DNA from: Maylandia zebra
Lineage: Eukaryota; Chordata; Actinopteri; Cichliformes; Cichlidae
Assembly (NCBI RefSeq): GCF_041146795.1
Contig: NC_135167.1
Location: 3,797,454 to 3,861,453 of the forward strand
Direction of reading: 5' to 3'
DNA: 64,000 nt
A program made the position numbers and the translations under genes. Below, one piece after another: positions 51,901 to 60,709 of this stretch; positions within the stretch are counted from its first letter, which is position 1, and the number at the start of each line of letters is the position of its first letter. The notes below the pieces were generated by a model, which was not told where the DNA came from, did not search any database, and saw only the letters and a program-made list of their open reading frames with translations.

Positions 51901-52783
51901 TCTCTCTGCAGAGCGGTGTGTGTGTTTCTCATTGTGTCTTTGTATCTTCTCAGGCCTTCCTGGCGCTGATGCTCAAATCCCCAAATTGTCGTTCTCTGCT
52001 GCTTTAACTGCCCCCATGGACAGAGCAGGAACCATCGTCTTTGACAAGGTCTTTGTCAACGAAGGAAATTTCTACAACCCGAGAACAGGTGAGCACGAAC
52101 AGAGGCTTGCATCTGCAGGTTGTCCACTAGTCACAGGGTTAAGAGTTCGGACTCTAATCTTCTCCTGGCATTGTGTTGATGTCGATAATTAACCTATAAA
52201 TTACTTTGATGTTATTTTATGTCCATATTTACTTCCTGTTTGTAATAACTGAAGTAAAGTGATATATTTAAAGGTCAAAAATTAGGATGTTGTTTGATGA
52301 TCACTGAACTCCAGTTTAGAAACAGTTTCCTAGTTTTGATCAGAACTGAAGCCATCTGCAGCTTAATGAATGTAAAAAAACAACCTGTTACATATTAAAC
52401 TAATGCATACATTTCCTGGTTGATCTCTGCTTTAATATACTGTGAACCGGTTCCCTGCAGGTATCTTCACTGCACCTGTAGATGGAAATTACTACTTCAG
52501 CGCCGTCCTGACAGGTCACAGGAACGAAAAGATCGAGGCAGTCCTGTCAAAGTCGAACTACGGCATGGCCCGCGTGGACTCTGGAGGCTATCAGCCTGAG
52601 GGCCTGGAGAACAACCCCGTGGCCGAGGCTAAAGTTAACCCGGGCTCTCTGGCCGTCTTCAGCATCATTCTGCCTCTGCAGACTCAGGACACGGTGTGCA
52701 TCGACCTGGTGATGGGCAAACTGGCTCACTCTGTGGAGCCGCTCACCATCTTCAACGGCATGCTGCTGTATGAAGACAAGTGA
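25321..52783 (+). CDS. emilin1: emilin1, elastin microfibril interfacer 1 (14 exons, 1171 aa)
   Basis: Secreted extracellular matrix glycoprotein of elastic fibres. From family knowledge, EMILIN1 multimerises, sits at the elastin-microfibril interface, restrains pro-TGF-beta processing through its EMI domain and binds integrin alpha4beta1 through its gC1q domain. Exons read by eye with GT/AG borders and consistent phases: 25321-25457, 41464-41589, 41681-41928, 42840-43075, 43204-43377, 43467-44471, 46103-46436, 47424-47648, 47733-47978, 49119-49310, 51038-51154, 51797-51814, 51954-52088, 52461-52783 (3516 nt with stop). Domains: signal peptide about 1-18; EMI about 47-121 with seven Cys (49, 59, 76, 83, 111, 112, 120); Gly-rich linker about 124-170; coiled coils about 171-970 with a Gly-rich tract at about 530-605; 17 collagen triplets about 975-1025; gC1q about 1027-1171. 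Human EMILIN1 is about 1016 aa; the extra length is partly the Gly-rich tract. EMILIN1 is preferred over EMILIN2 (no Pro-rich segment) and EMILIN3 (which lacks gC1q). I cannot tell emilin1a from emilin1b. Confidence 0.96.
30850..31640 (-). pseudogene. Tc1-like DNA transposon relic, second family
   Basis: The + strand reads as the complement of a Tc1-type transposase gene very common in fish: TTTTCAATGGGTGACGGGTC (complement of the DPSPIEN-type region near the catalytic Glu), GTCTGGACTGCAGGAGGGCC, and CTTGCTGAAATAAGAAAG, finishing in CGTCCCAACTATTTCTGAAATG. The middle of the transposase is missing and frames are broken. The 149-codon + strand frame (30857-31306) lies antisense to it and is not a gene. 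Confidence 0.65.
31890..32400. repeat. ATCGAT-rich decayed element
   Basis: ATCGATGGGTGGATCGATCC and TATCGAAAGTATCGA at the left, and AGATCGATGC with TATCGGTATTGGCAGTACTG at the right. The pattern resembles degraded inverted-repeat DNA elements, but clear ends and a target duplication are lacking. Confidence 0.3.
33539..33580 (+). repeat. GT microsatellite
   Basis: 21 GT units in emilin1 intron 1. Confidence 0.97.
33722..33805 (+). repeat. retroposon 3' end that seeds the GGAT array
   Basis: GTCCGGGGTGTACACCACCT, then GGGATAGACTCCAACCCCTG and GGATAAAGTGATTAAGAAAA, is the standard 3' end of a fish LINE-type retroposon, directly followed by GGATGG repeats. Confidence 0.65.
33806..34292 (+). 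repeat. GGAT tetranucleotide array with higher-order structure
   Basis: About 490 bases of GGAT repeats. 33841-33900 and 33901-33960 are identical 60-base units, each with one GAATGTATTTATGTATGTAT variant block; a related block recurs near 34221. The distal half has about eight GGAGGGAAGG variants. The frames give only Met-Asp-Gly-Trp repeats and are artefacts. Confidence 0.95.
37256..38522. mobile_element. TIR element with GGGGAGACCGGGG ends (1267 bp), in emilin1 intron 1
   Basis: Left end GGGGAGACCGGGGATAGTTG and right end its exact complement for at least 20 bases, flanked by TA on both sides. Several further copies of a GTTACAACT(A/G)ACCC word lie near both ends in both orientations. No coding frame of use. 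TA duplication suggests mobilisation by a Tc1/mariner-like or similar transposase. Confidence 0.85.
39712..39790 (-). repeat. possible SINE head fragment
   Basis: On the - strand, GGCAGAGTGGGTTGCCCACT and GGGTTGGCAGTTTAAACCC look like a decayed Pol III A/B-box pair. Short and uncertain. Confidence 0.3.
39851..39925 (+). repeat. GT microsatellite (about 37 units)
   Basis: Longest dinucleotide array of the window, in emilin1 intron 1. Confidence 0.98.
41464..41589 (+). CDS. emilin1: emilin1 exon 2: EMI domain, first part
   Basis: The acceptor is TAACAG and the donor GTGAGT. It encodes the opening of the EMI domain, Asn-Trp-Cys-Ala-Phe-Val-Val followed by [14 protein letters not shown], nearly identical to the vertebrate EMILIN1 consensus. 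It carries four of the seven EMI cysteines. Confidence 0.95.
41597..41632 (+). repeat. CA-rich simple repeat filling emilin1 intron 2
   Basis: CACACTCTCACACACACTCA and following CA units, starting right after the exon 2 donor; intron 2 is only 91 bases long. Confidence 0.85.
41681..41928 (+). CDS. emilin1: emilin1 exon 3: EMI domain, second part, and Gly-rich linker
   Basis: It completes the EMI domain (RPRYKVAYK, then the Trp-Lys-Cys-Cys-His-Gly-Tyr hallmark and a final Cys), then runs into about 45 residues rich in Gly, Ser, Thr and Gln. The acceptor is CTGCAG and the donor GTGAGT. A simple-repeat-like GGAGGN composition underlies the linker. Confidence 0.95.
42840..43075 (+). CDS. emilin1: emilin1 exon 4: start of coiled-coil region
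   Basis: Begins with [23 protein letters not shown] heptads, matching the mammalian EMILIN1 segment that follows the linker. Acceptor GAGCAG, donor CAG|GTGAGC, ending in phase 0. Confidence 0.94.
43204..43377 (+). CDS. emilin1: emilin1 exon 5: coiled coil
   Basis: 58 codons in phase 0 at both ends. It ends in a CSSCQ motif that aligns with the CxxC pair at the same place in mammalian EMILIN1, a likely inter-chain disulphide position (inference). Confidence 0.93.
43467..44471 (+). CDS. emilin1: emilin1 exon 6: coiled coil with embedded Gly-rich tract
   Basis: 335 codons, phase 0 at both ends, the largest exon. It opens with heptads equivalent to the mammalian [12 protein letters not shown] segment. 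At about 44135-44356 (residues about 530-605) the coiled coil is broken by a tract built almost wholly of Gly with Ser, Thr, Arg, Glu and Trp, coded by GGAGGN runs. Coiled coil then resumes to the donor AAG|GTGAGT. The complement of the tract gives a Pro-rich open frame that is only a shadow. Confidence 0.94.
44931..45785. mobile_element. non-autonomous TIR element, copy B (855 bp), in emilin1 intron 6
   Basis: Same orientation and sequence as copy A at 8839. Here the termini match each other perfectly for 14 bases (TCCGGTCGTTAAGT). TA precedes the left end, while the right flank reads TT, a probable later mutation. It lies about 460 bases after exon 6 and 320 before exon 7. Confidence 0.8.
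46103..46436 (+). CDS. emilin1: emilin1 exon 7: coiled coil with Cys pairs
   Basis: Starts [14 protein letters not shown] and contains [12 protein letters not shown], equivalent to the mammalian CGACGGVQEEL segment, followed by further Cys residues. Acceptor ATCAG, donor ACAG|GTCAG, ending in phase 1. It follows intron 6, which contains the 855-bp TIR element. Confidence 0.93.
47424..47648 (+). CDS. emilin1: emilin1 exon 8: linker and coiled coil
   Basis: Encodes [14 protein letters not shown] and then [20 protein letters not shown], close to mammalian EMILIN1. The acceptor was placed at the TAG ending at 47423. An AG 20 bases upstream (ending 47403) would put an in-frame TAG into the message, so it was rejected. 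Phase 1 at both ends. Confidence 0.91.
47733..47978 (+). CDS. emilin1: emilin1 exon 9: coiled coil
   Basis: 82 codons, phase 1 at both ends. Contains [18 protein letters not shown] and [16 protein letters not shown], both with clear mammalian EMILIN1 counterparts. Donor GAAG|GTATGG; a SINE begins about 25 bases into the intron. Confidence 0.94.
48004..48259 (-). repeat. tRNA-derived SINE, copy 2, in emilin1 intron 9
   Basis: Same head, GGGCAAGACACTTC core and GCGCTATATAAATGC tail as the copy at 1123, with extra bases near the tail missing from copy 1. It starts only about 25 bases after the exon 9 donor. No clear target duplication seen. Confidence 0.78.
49119..49310 (+). CDS. emilin1: emilin1 exon 10: last coiled coil before collagen stalk
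   Basis: Phase 1 symmetric exon whose last residues are DLTG, exactly the join to the collagen stalk seen in mammalian EMILIN1. Contains [14 protein letters not shown] heptads with a possible N-glycosylation site. Confidence 0.94.
51038..51154 (+). CDS. emilin1: emilin1 exon 11: collagen stalk
   Basis: 117 bases, 39 codons, all Gly-X-Y triplets with many Pro codons. Phase 1 at both ends, as in other collagen-type exons. Acceptor GCACAG, donor CCTG|GTGAGA. Confidence 0.95.
51797..51814 (+). CDS. emilin1: emilin1 exon 12: 18-base collagen microexon
   Basis: Eighteen bases between TTGCAG and GTACGT add two collagen triplets (GPK GET) without changing phase. Skipping it would also keep the frame, so optional inclusion is possible. 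Confidence 0.85.
51954..52088 (+). CDS. emilin1: emilin1 exon 13: end of collagen and start of gC1q
   Basis: Two last collagen triplets (GLP GAD), then the first gC1q strand, [11 protein letters not shown], and [13 protein letters not shown]. Phase 1 at both ends, acceptor TCTCAG, donor ACAG|GTGAGC. Confidence 0.95.
52461..52783 (+). CDS. emilin1: emilin1 exon 14: gC1q domain and stop
   Basis: Encodes the body of the gC1q domain: [38 protein letters not shown] and [15 protein letters not shown]. The loop between Tyr1108 and the Gly of VNPG has the same 19-residue length as the integrin-binding loop of human EMILIN1. The Glu equivalent to human Glu933 is present (residue 1114, codon 52607-52609). 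Stop TGA at 52781-52783. Confidence 0.96.
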
Positions 52784-54300
52784 GCATTTATATCGATTTT
52801 TTGTGAACAAAAAGGCCTGAGGACCTGAACAGCGCTGTTTAAGATTCATGACAAACCCACAGGAGACGGGTCCATAAAGTATGATGTCACTTCCTAATTT
52901 GGGAGTGATCGAGAACTGATGACAGAGTATTTTTCGATGAAGCTTCCTGGTTGATTTCAGCATCAGTATAACGTGTTTTTAACAGATCACACAGACTGCA
53001 CAGAAAACTTTTTCTTCAGAGGAGGCTTTACGTCACCTCTCATGTGGATGCCAGAGTGGATTTACTATAAACCCAGTCAGCTGATCTGATGTAGTCACAT
53101 GGTCTGACCTCAGAGCAGCGCTGTGAGAACTGACGTCCCTGTAAACCAGGATAAGCTGATGCCTGCCAGACCTGCTTCCTCCTACTAGAAAGCCTCTGGA
53201 AACACACCGACGCATGTGGTGAAGAGTTCCAGATTTAACCGTGTAACGTGCTGTTAGTGCCCTCTATAGGCCGCAGAGCTCATTACAGCAATAATGTGAA
53301 CAAGCATTCTGATGATTTATAGATGATTGGCTGCCACATAAAGTTTTTACTGAGGGCGGTGCTACAGAAAGTTTGTGAAGTCACAAAAATGCTATTAAAG
53401 ATATCAGTTAACGATCATTAGAGCGGTAGATGTTGAGATAAAGTGGATGTTTATCAAATGTAAGCCCCCTTCTGGGCAAATGAGCATGACTTTAAATGTT
53501 AATGCACTGTTACTCGTACCCACCACTCAGTCCACTCCCCCTGTGAAGCGCTTCCTGCCACAACCGCTCCGTCTTGTCCAGATGTTGCTCTGCAGGCATT
53601 AGATGCTGACAGATGTAATCAGGTGGTGGGTCAGGTTTTCCACGAGGATGATGTTTAGTGCTGAATAGTGATTTATGAGCCTTCACTCCTGCCCCCTGAT
53701 GGAGGTTTCCGTCGTCTTTTCTGTTGAGCAGATGTGCTGTTGATTCTTTTTCTTGATCTTCATCATTTTTAAGTGGAAATTGAAAAATGTCATCCCCCAG
53801 AAAATGAAAGGATACGTGCTGTTACCTTAAGAGGGGCGAAAACAGAAAGTGGAAAACGGAAATTTTTCTAGCACGCTCTTTGAAATATATTTTTCATTGC
53901 TGCAACCAGGTAGATTTAGTGCTTAAAAGGAACAAAACAAAGACTGAAAATAAGCCTCTTAACATGCAAAATTCTTAATTACAGAGAAACAAACTGCTCA
54001 GACTTTTCCGTACAGCTGTGCCTGTGACTGGTGAATCTTTGGATATCTGTTATTACTGATGGTGGGATATATCCCATCGCCACCCCAATGCCCTACCCTC
54101 ACAGGTCAGTGGTCGTCATGGCAACATGAGACGTTGTGACTTTACATACGATGAAAGAAAACCAAAGAAAGCTTTTTTGCTCTGATGCTTTCTAACAGCA
54201 GAATGTTTATCTATTTTCAATCTGTGTGGATTTTCTTTTTAAACTGAGATGAGTTCACATTGTGAATGTTTTTATATTAAACAGCACTTTTTCTTGTTTT
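52784..54300 (+). other. emilin1: emilin1 3'UTR (probable extent)
   Basis: No coding signal after the stop. ATTAAA at 54276-54281 is followed within 10-30 bases by a T/GT-rich stretch, the usual arrangement at a cleavage site. A downstream AATAAA lies near 54506. The exact end needs transcript data. Confidence 0.5.
54276..54281 (+). terminator. emilin1: probable polyadenylation signal ATTAAA
   Basis: ATTAAA hexamer followed by TTTTTCTTGTTTTTATTG-type downstream sequence; the first good candidate of this kind after the emilin1 stop that I found. Confidence 0.4.
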
Positions 54301-54417
54301 TATTGTCATTTTTATGTTCTAACAAATATTTATCACAGAATTTCACATTTATGGACAAACGTTAAAGGATGGAAATACTCCGTATTTTCTTACTGTCAAG
54401 AAATACCATAAAAGCAC

Positions 54418-54560
54418 AGTGGTGGAAGAAATATTTTGATCCTTTACTAAGTAATAATACCACATTGTACTGTACTTAAGTAAAGAGAGTAACACCACTT
54501 GTAAAAATAAAGAATTACTATTAACGAGTCCTGCAGTCTAAATGTTATTTCAGTAAACAG
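54418..54560. repeat. hAT-type MITE end
   Basis: CAGTGGTGGAAGAAATATTT then GATCCTTTACTAAGTAATAA and TGTACTTAAGTAAA is the typical left end of a fish hAT element. The right end was not found. Confidence 0.45.
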
Positions 54561-54999
54561 CATTAACTGTCAGCAGACAGATATTGTTTGCTTTAAAACC
54601 CAGAAACCAAGCAAACTCTTACAGATGCACGATCTGTTTTTTCTTCGACACACAGAAGGAAATAAATTCATTCGGCATTTTATTACGAGTATAATCCACA
54701 TTTGGTTCTGTACTTTGTATTTGTGGCAGTGAAAGAACCAGACATTTATTACAGATCATTGTTTACATTAGGATAACATATTTTTTGGTCTCTTGCTCTT
54801 ATCGTGTGCTTATGCAGACATGGCTGATATATAGAAGAATGCTATGAGGAGTGTCTATATAATAAGCTTGTTTATGTTACCTTCGGTTGAACAGTTGTTT
54901 AGTGAGCAATGCTTAATTTCTGATAAAGCTTTTAAGATGACTAAAACATAAATGGGCAGATGCACTGGTAAAACATGCCCATCCAGGAAGACTGTAGAG

Positions 55000-55438
55000 C
55001 AGGGGTCTGAAACTCGCAGCCCGGGGGCCACTTGTAGCCCATGTCACCCCTACTTGCGGCCCGTATTTTGACCTGAAGAAATTTAATTTGGCCGTCGAAG
55101 TTACTTTTTTTGTGAGGGAGAATTTGTTTGTTGTTGAGTGCAATGTTAAAATAAGTTCTTTAAAAAGCAAAAAATGATGTAATATGATGGCAACATGATC
55201 AGAGAGCACAAACATGTTGAGGGACTGGCTGTGTTAGTTCAGTGAGAGTCAAAAACTAATGTGTACGCTTATGTCTGCATTTTAATTTTGTCAGGTCAGA
55301 CAATATTTGAAATTTAAACAAAACACTACATTTTCAGAAATATTTGTGGGTGTTTTCTCATTTGTTTGTTTGTTTTTTTGTACTACTTGAAGACAAAAGT
55401 GGCCGTGGCCTGCTGCTCGCTTAAGTTTGAGACCCCTC
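55000..55438. mobile_element. hAT MITE (439 bp) with 8-bp target duplication
   Basis: Left end CAGGGGTCTGAAACTCGCAG, right end AAGTTTGAGACCCCTC, giving imperfect inverted termini of the Charlie-like CAGGGGT type. CTGTAGAG flanks both sides exactly (54992-54999 and 55439-55446). The interior includes GCGGCCCGTATTTTGACC, common in these elements. Open frames inside are not genes. Confidence 0.88.
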
Positions 55439-56866
55439 CTGTAGAGAAAGTCCTCCTCAAAACAGTAGCTGTTAGCGGAGGTAACCCCAGCTCTGTGAGT
55501 ATGTGCATAGCCCTGAATCTGTTCACCCTTGGTTGTGTAGGGTGACATACTGTAAGTCTCTCAGGCCCGGTTCCTGAGAAGGACATCTATGTTTCACTGG
55601 ATCCAGTAAACCACTGGTGAGGAAGGAACATGGCAGTCAGTTCAACAGTGGGGCTGAGTCATGAGTTGTAATCATATAAAGTATAAAAGATGAGTGTATT
55701 GTCCAGCTCCTAACTGTAAAGGCCACATGTGTCTTAAACCTGTGTTTGTTTTAAAGGCCATCAGAGGCTGATACCTGGGATTGTACAAAGACTTCCAGTA
55801 TCAGTCTATGAGAGAACAGCTCCTGGCTAAACACCTTCCTGATGGTTTCATTGTTTCAGATCATCCTGAATAAAATATGAAGTTCATTGTGTAAGTTTTG
55901 GTTATTCTCAGAGTTATAAACGCTGTGAAAGAAAGACAGAGATGTGGATAATTGTCATGATCCCCGCATCCCGCCAGCTGACGTCTGTCAGACGCTATGT
56001 TTTGTTTTTTCCCCTCTCTCGCTTCTGCTCTCTCTTTCTCTCTCGCTCTCCCCTGGCCCACGCACCTGGGGATGATCAGCACACCTGCCGCTGATTAGGA
56101 CGATTGGCGTGCTACTTAAGATGGCAGACCGGCTCTACTCGTTGCTGGATCGTTGAGCCATCAGTGTCAGTCGCCCTGCTACTTGCAATTTGAACTTGTG
56201 AGTACTTCTGAACCTGGAAACTAACCGATTGTCTGTATGTGAGCATGAGCACGAGAAGTGGTGGAGAGAAGAGGAGCTGTTTGGGCTTAAGGAAGCTGTG
56301 TGGAAAGGATCATATTTTCCAAAAATTAATGTCATGTTGCGTTAAATAAGATGAAAAATTAGAAACTGAAATGTTTTTCCAACCAGAGGAGTCGCCCCCT
56401 GCTGCACATTATAAAGAATGCAGGTTTTGTAGCAGCTTCACTTTTCACCTGGAGAGACCTTGGGTATTTGTCACACTCGTCTACTGATGAATAATTTCTT
56501 CTGTCATTAAAAAAACTATTAAATCCACAGTCTATATTTCTGAAAACCCAGCAGGTTTGGCTTCTGCGCTGTCATTAGAAAAAATGCAGCATTGAATCCA
56601 AGTCTAACACATGAATACCAGATACACAGATCAGCATCTTTACAGTGTCTGTTTTTAATTCTCACAGTTTGGTAATTCATTGGCATGCTGCGCAGACCGT
56701 GAGGCTGAAATGTCTCACTCTGTGGTTGGAATAAAAATTAGTTCAGGTCCTCCAGTAGTGTAAAGAAACATAATGAAGTGACCAGTGTAGTAAGATATTA
56801 AAAACAGCAGTAATATATGTTAAAATATACAAATTCCTCTGTTTTAAAATATGTGACCTGTTGAGT

Positions 56867-57202
56867 TCACCTGAGCGGGGTTGAAGTTCCTGGGAACAGA
56901 TTTCCGGACTGGCTGATAGCTCTGTTCAACGGTGATCGTTCACAATAGATATAGATGGCCTCCTTTACTCGTCTTTCAAACCATCTGTCTTCTCGGTCCA
57001 AAATGTAAACACTAGCATCCTTAAAGGAGTGACCTTTGACCTTCTGATGCAGATGTACAGCTGAGTCCTGTTGAGGTGATTCTTCTATTTTGTGCCTTTT
57101 GTTTTTCCTGCGTAGAGACCCGAGGACTCTTTGCTGCACTGTAGAGCTGTTTAGTTTCTGTCTGAGGGCGTCGCTGGGTCGGAGTCCTCCGGGATTCAAC
57201 AA
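56867..57202 (-). pseudogene. Penelope-like element, C-terminal endonuclease fragment
   Basis: The - strand frame contains DSAVHLH, KGHSF and ILDREDRWFERRVKEAIY, the conserved C-terminal stretch of Penelope-like retroelement proteins around their GIY-YIG endonuclease, then a diverged SPLNR. The reverse transcriptase and the GIY and YIG strands themselves are absent, so this is a 5'-truncated relic. Confidence 0.65.
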
Positions 57203-57209
57203 AATTCAA

Positions 57210-60200
57210 CTTTCTCTGAAAAACTTTTTTTGACAGTGTTGTTCTGTTTGTCATTCGGTTTCTCCCAGGTTGGTGTCTGACCTTGTTTCCTGAGAATCCT
57301 CACTGATTTGATGAAGGCCCAGTTGGGAATTTACTTAAAACACATTCAAAACCTGTTCCTTCCTCTGTAAACGGAGTGTCAGCTTCAGTGTTGAGCAGAA
57401 CCTAAAGAAGTCCAGCTGCCCTCTTTCTTTAACATCTCAAGGCTGCCATGACCGGGATTACTGAGATCCTACACAGACAGTGCATTGCAGAAGTAAAAAC
57501 TATTTAATTAGCATACAATTACCATTTTTTCTATATGAAGGTTTCTAATTTACAACCCTATTTTTTGGTTAAGATATAAAAATTCCTAAAATTGTTACCA
57601 ACTAAACATTATACCTCTTGGATTCTTGGATTACTTACTACTATTAGTAGGGTTAGTATTAGTAGTATTAGAACAGGTTATAGCCCTGATTCTTGGTTAT
57701 TACAGAGAAATTACCACAAATGTTTGCAGTTATTACATTAAAGAATCGAACATATCATAATCACATTGTTACCTTCAAAGAAAAGGGATATTATTAAACA
57801 TTTGTAACTACCCATCTGTGTTTTGTGCCGAAGAAACTTCCAGTGAGGTTGAACTGGGGTCATGTCATTCAGTAATTTGTACCACAAGATGAATCCGCCT
57901 TTAAGGCAAGTCGTTAAAATCACATTTTTATTTACAACCTAACGGCAAGGCTTCCTGAGGAAATATGGGAAAGGGCTAAAAAAGAATCAAAACAACAGCA
58001 GTGCACTTTGGAAACTATTTCGGCACTGGTAACACGCTGCCCCTGGGTAATGAAAGCTTCAGTTAAAATTGCAGATGATATTTACAAAAATAGCAGTAGT
58101 CATAGCAATAGAAGAAGTAACACAGTACATTGTGTTGTTGTCAAAAGTGCTTTGAGTGGTATTCCTCTGCAGCTTTGTTCCCAGCACAGAACAAAACTCA
58201 GCAGGGTCTTATGGGTAGACTTCTGCTGCAGGCAGGTGTTTCCAGATGTGCTGTCAGAGTTCTCCTGAAGAATAACAAAGAAACGGTGGAGGTTGCAGCA
58301 GACAACGAGACTCCTCGAGATGAACCAGAGCTGTTATCAGCCCAGAAACCAGTGAGCTCTAGAGTCTGTGCAGCCGCAGTCTGTGTGCAACAGCACAGAC
58401 AAATAACAGAATCAAAAATCTGTGTCTTCATAGGGCATTTTAACTTTAAAGGACTGAGAGACACAACGATAATCATCTGCAAGCAGCAGTGAGGCAGAAT
58501 GGAGCTTCCAGCACAGTTCAGGCTGCACTTCTGTGACTGTATTTTGGTGATTTGTGCAGAATTAGAGGTCTCCATTCTTAGAAAACTCTTATCCATCACA
58601 CCACTGCAGTCAGGAAGACATCAGATTATTCTAAATTTGTTCTACAGCCGAACAACAGCAGCAGCATAAAGAATCCAAAAAATAAATAAAAAATAAAAAT
58701 CACATTTTACTTTGTTGTTTCAGCTAAAAAACCACCAAACAAACAAACAAGTTTTTTTAAACTGAAAGAATAAAGTTATATCACTTTTGAGCTACTGTAA
58801 GTAAAATATACTAAGATACTAACAGTGGTGTCGTTAAACGCATAATATATGGAGCCGTGTTTTGCCGGCATTAATGTAAATAATTGTAAATCAGAGTTTT
58901 GCCAGAGGCAAGAATCAAACTAGTCCTTTAGTGTGCAGAATTTATAGCCTATGGGTTTCTCACTCACCAAACGCAATAAACACAGATATAAAAATACATT
59001 TAGGCAATAAAAACATTTGTCAAAGCAAAATCATGAACGTAAACACACATTGCAAATTTGACTATATTGAAATGAAGTGGCCTGATTTGTTTCCTGCATG
59101 CTGTGATTTGCATTTAATTTTACTGTGCTGAATTCTTCTACCAGGACTTTGGTGGAAAGCACAAATAAACTGTACCATTATTGGAATGTCTTGGTGTTGT
59201 TGTAAAACTTAAGCATAAGAAAAAGACAGAGGAAAAGACAACTGTGAGTTGAACGAGGTGCATTTTGATAAGCACGATTTTAATACATACATGTACATGT
59301 ACAATACAAGGTTATGGACAATATCTGCAATGATTAAACAGTCATCATTCTGGTTCTCTCCGACTGTAAGTGGTAGAAGCATTGCCAATGTATGACTGTG
59401 TATTATAACTACCTAACAATAAAAATGCACCAGGTTGTTCCTGTTGGTTTGGGTTAGAGAGTGGTTGTTATGCCCTCTCAACATCTCTTCCATCAACTAG
59501 TGGGTGAACGTTTTAAGTGAGAGGCACAAACTGCCGGTGCATGTTCATGTTTTCTGCATATTCTGCTCAGAGTTGATTTGCATAATTCAGAGTTCAGTTA
59601 CACTGGGTCTTGGTGCACCCCCTCACTTCATGCTCTGTCTGAAACAAGCAGCTCTGTGCCCTCTCCCTTTGAACTAACTTTCTTCTGATTGGCTGCCTCT
59701 GCCAAGATGAAGGCTTGGATAACAGGAGTGTGGAGCCTCTGTGTTCATAGCAAGAGCTGCGTGCCTGAGATGACCAAAATTTAACCCCTCTCCACACACA
59801 GCCTTGAGCAGAAACTCTTAAGGTGTCACAAACTTTGGAAATGTTTTATTTAGGATTTCAGATCTAACTTTCCATTGAAGTTGCACATATGTAATTTGGC
59901 CCCGGTGTACCAAATAGGTGACAATTTTTAAAAATGTGGCAGATATTAATCTAAACTTAGACCCAACCAGATTGACAGAGGAAGTGAGGAGGTTATGCTC
60001 ATTTGAGAGCTGTTTGGACTTCACTTCAATTAAGTGGCTGGTGTTGAGTTAATCTGCTGGGTAAGAAAGAAGAGTTTTCTTCTTTTCCAAACCTATGCAG
60101 TGGGCCGGATATCAGTCTTTGCCGACGGTTCTGGCCCCAAGGGCCTTACGTTTGTTACCATAATCTGACATCAATTAAACCAAAAATGTGGCTTTAATAT

Positions 60201-60529
60201 TAAATATCACAGTAAATAAAATAAATAATGTGATGCTAGTTTTCCACAGTTCAGACAAACAGCATTTATTTTATGCACACCCCTGACAGCTAGATTGAGT
60301 AAAGGCAGCTAGGGGCCCCTTAGGGTGGTAAAAATATAAAGTTTGTCAGCTTTTAGGGGCCCCCCACTGGCCTGGGCCTCAAGCAACGCCTCTGGTTATC
60401 GTCTTAATTTAAGGAGTTAAAAATATAATGCTCTTTATTGTGGAAATTACCGCACTGGTTGGTTAGGTTGTAAGAAAAGTTAAAAAGCGCTGCTTTTTAC
60501 GAGGGGCACTTGAAGGCAACAGCAAGACA
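57210..60529. other. intergenic, no gene seen
   Basis: AT-rich, with many short frames on both strands, none with a recognisable product. A GGGGCCCC-containing segment near 60315-60390 may be repeat-derived. Confidence 0.55.
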
Positions 60530-60709
60530 GCCTGTCAATCGTCGGTCGGCGTCGGTCACCTGACTCAAACTCCGAATCACGTGACTGTTATTCCATCCTC
60601 GCCATTTTGCAATGTGGGAGAGAGAGAGAGGGGCCACTTTTTATGGCTAACGAATAAAAGAAAGCGGTTTATGTGCTGAGGACAAAGAGCGCCAAACTTC
60701 TCCGTGTCC
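60530..60709 (+). promoter_or_regulatory. promoter-like segment and 5' non-coding exon of a downstream gene
   Basis: CpG-containing sequence with a palindromic E-box TCACGTGA (60577-60584), a YY1-like CGCCATTTTG (60600-60609), a GAGA run and then a purine-rich transcript-like stretch ending at the strong donor GTGAGTAT (60710). A short frame ATG GCT AAC GAA stop sits inside. The layout fits a TATA-less housekeeping promoter with an untranslated first exon. The gene body would lie to the right, probably beyond the window. Confidence 0.5.
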
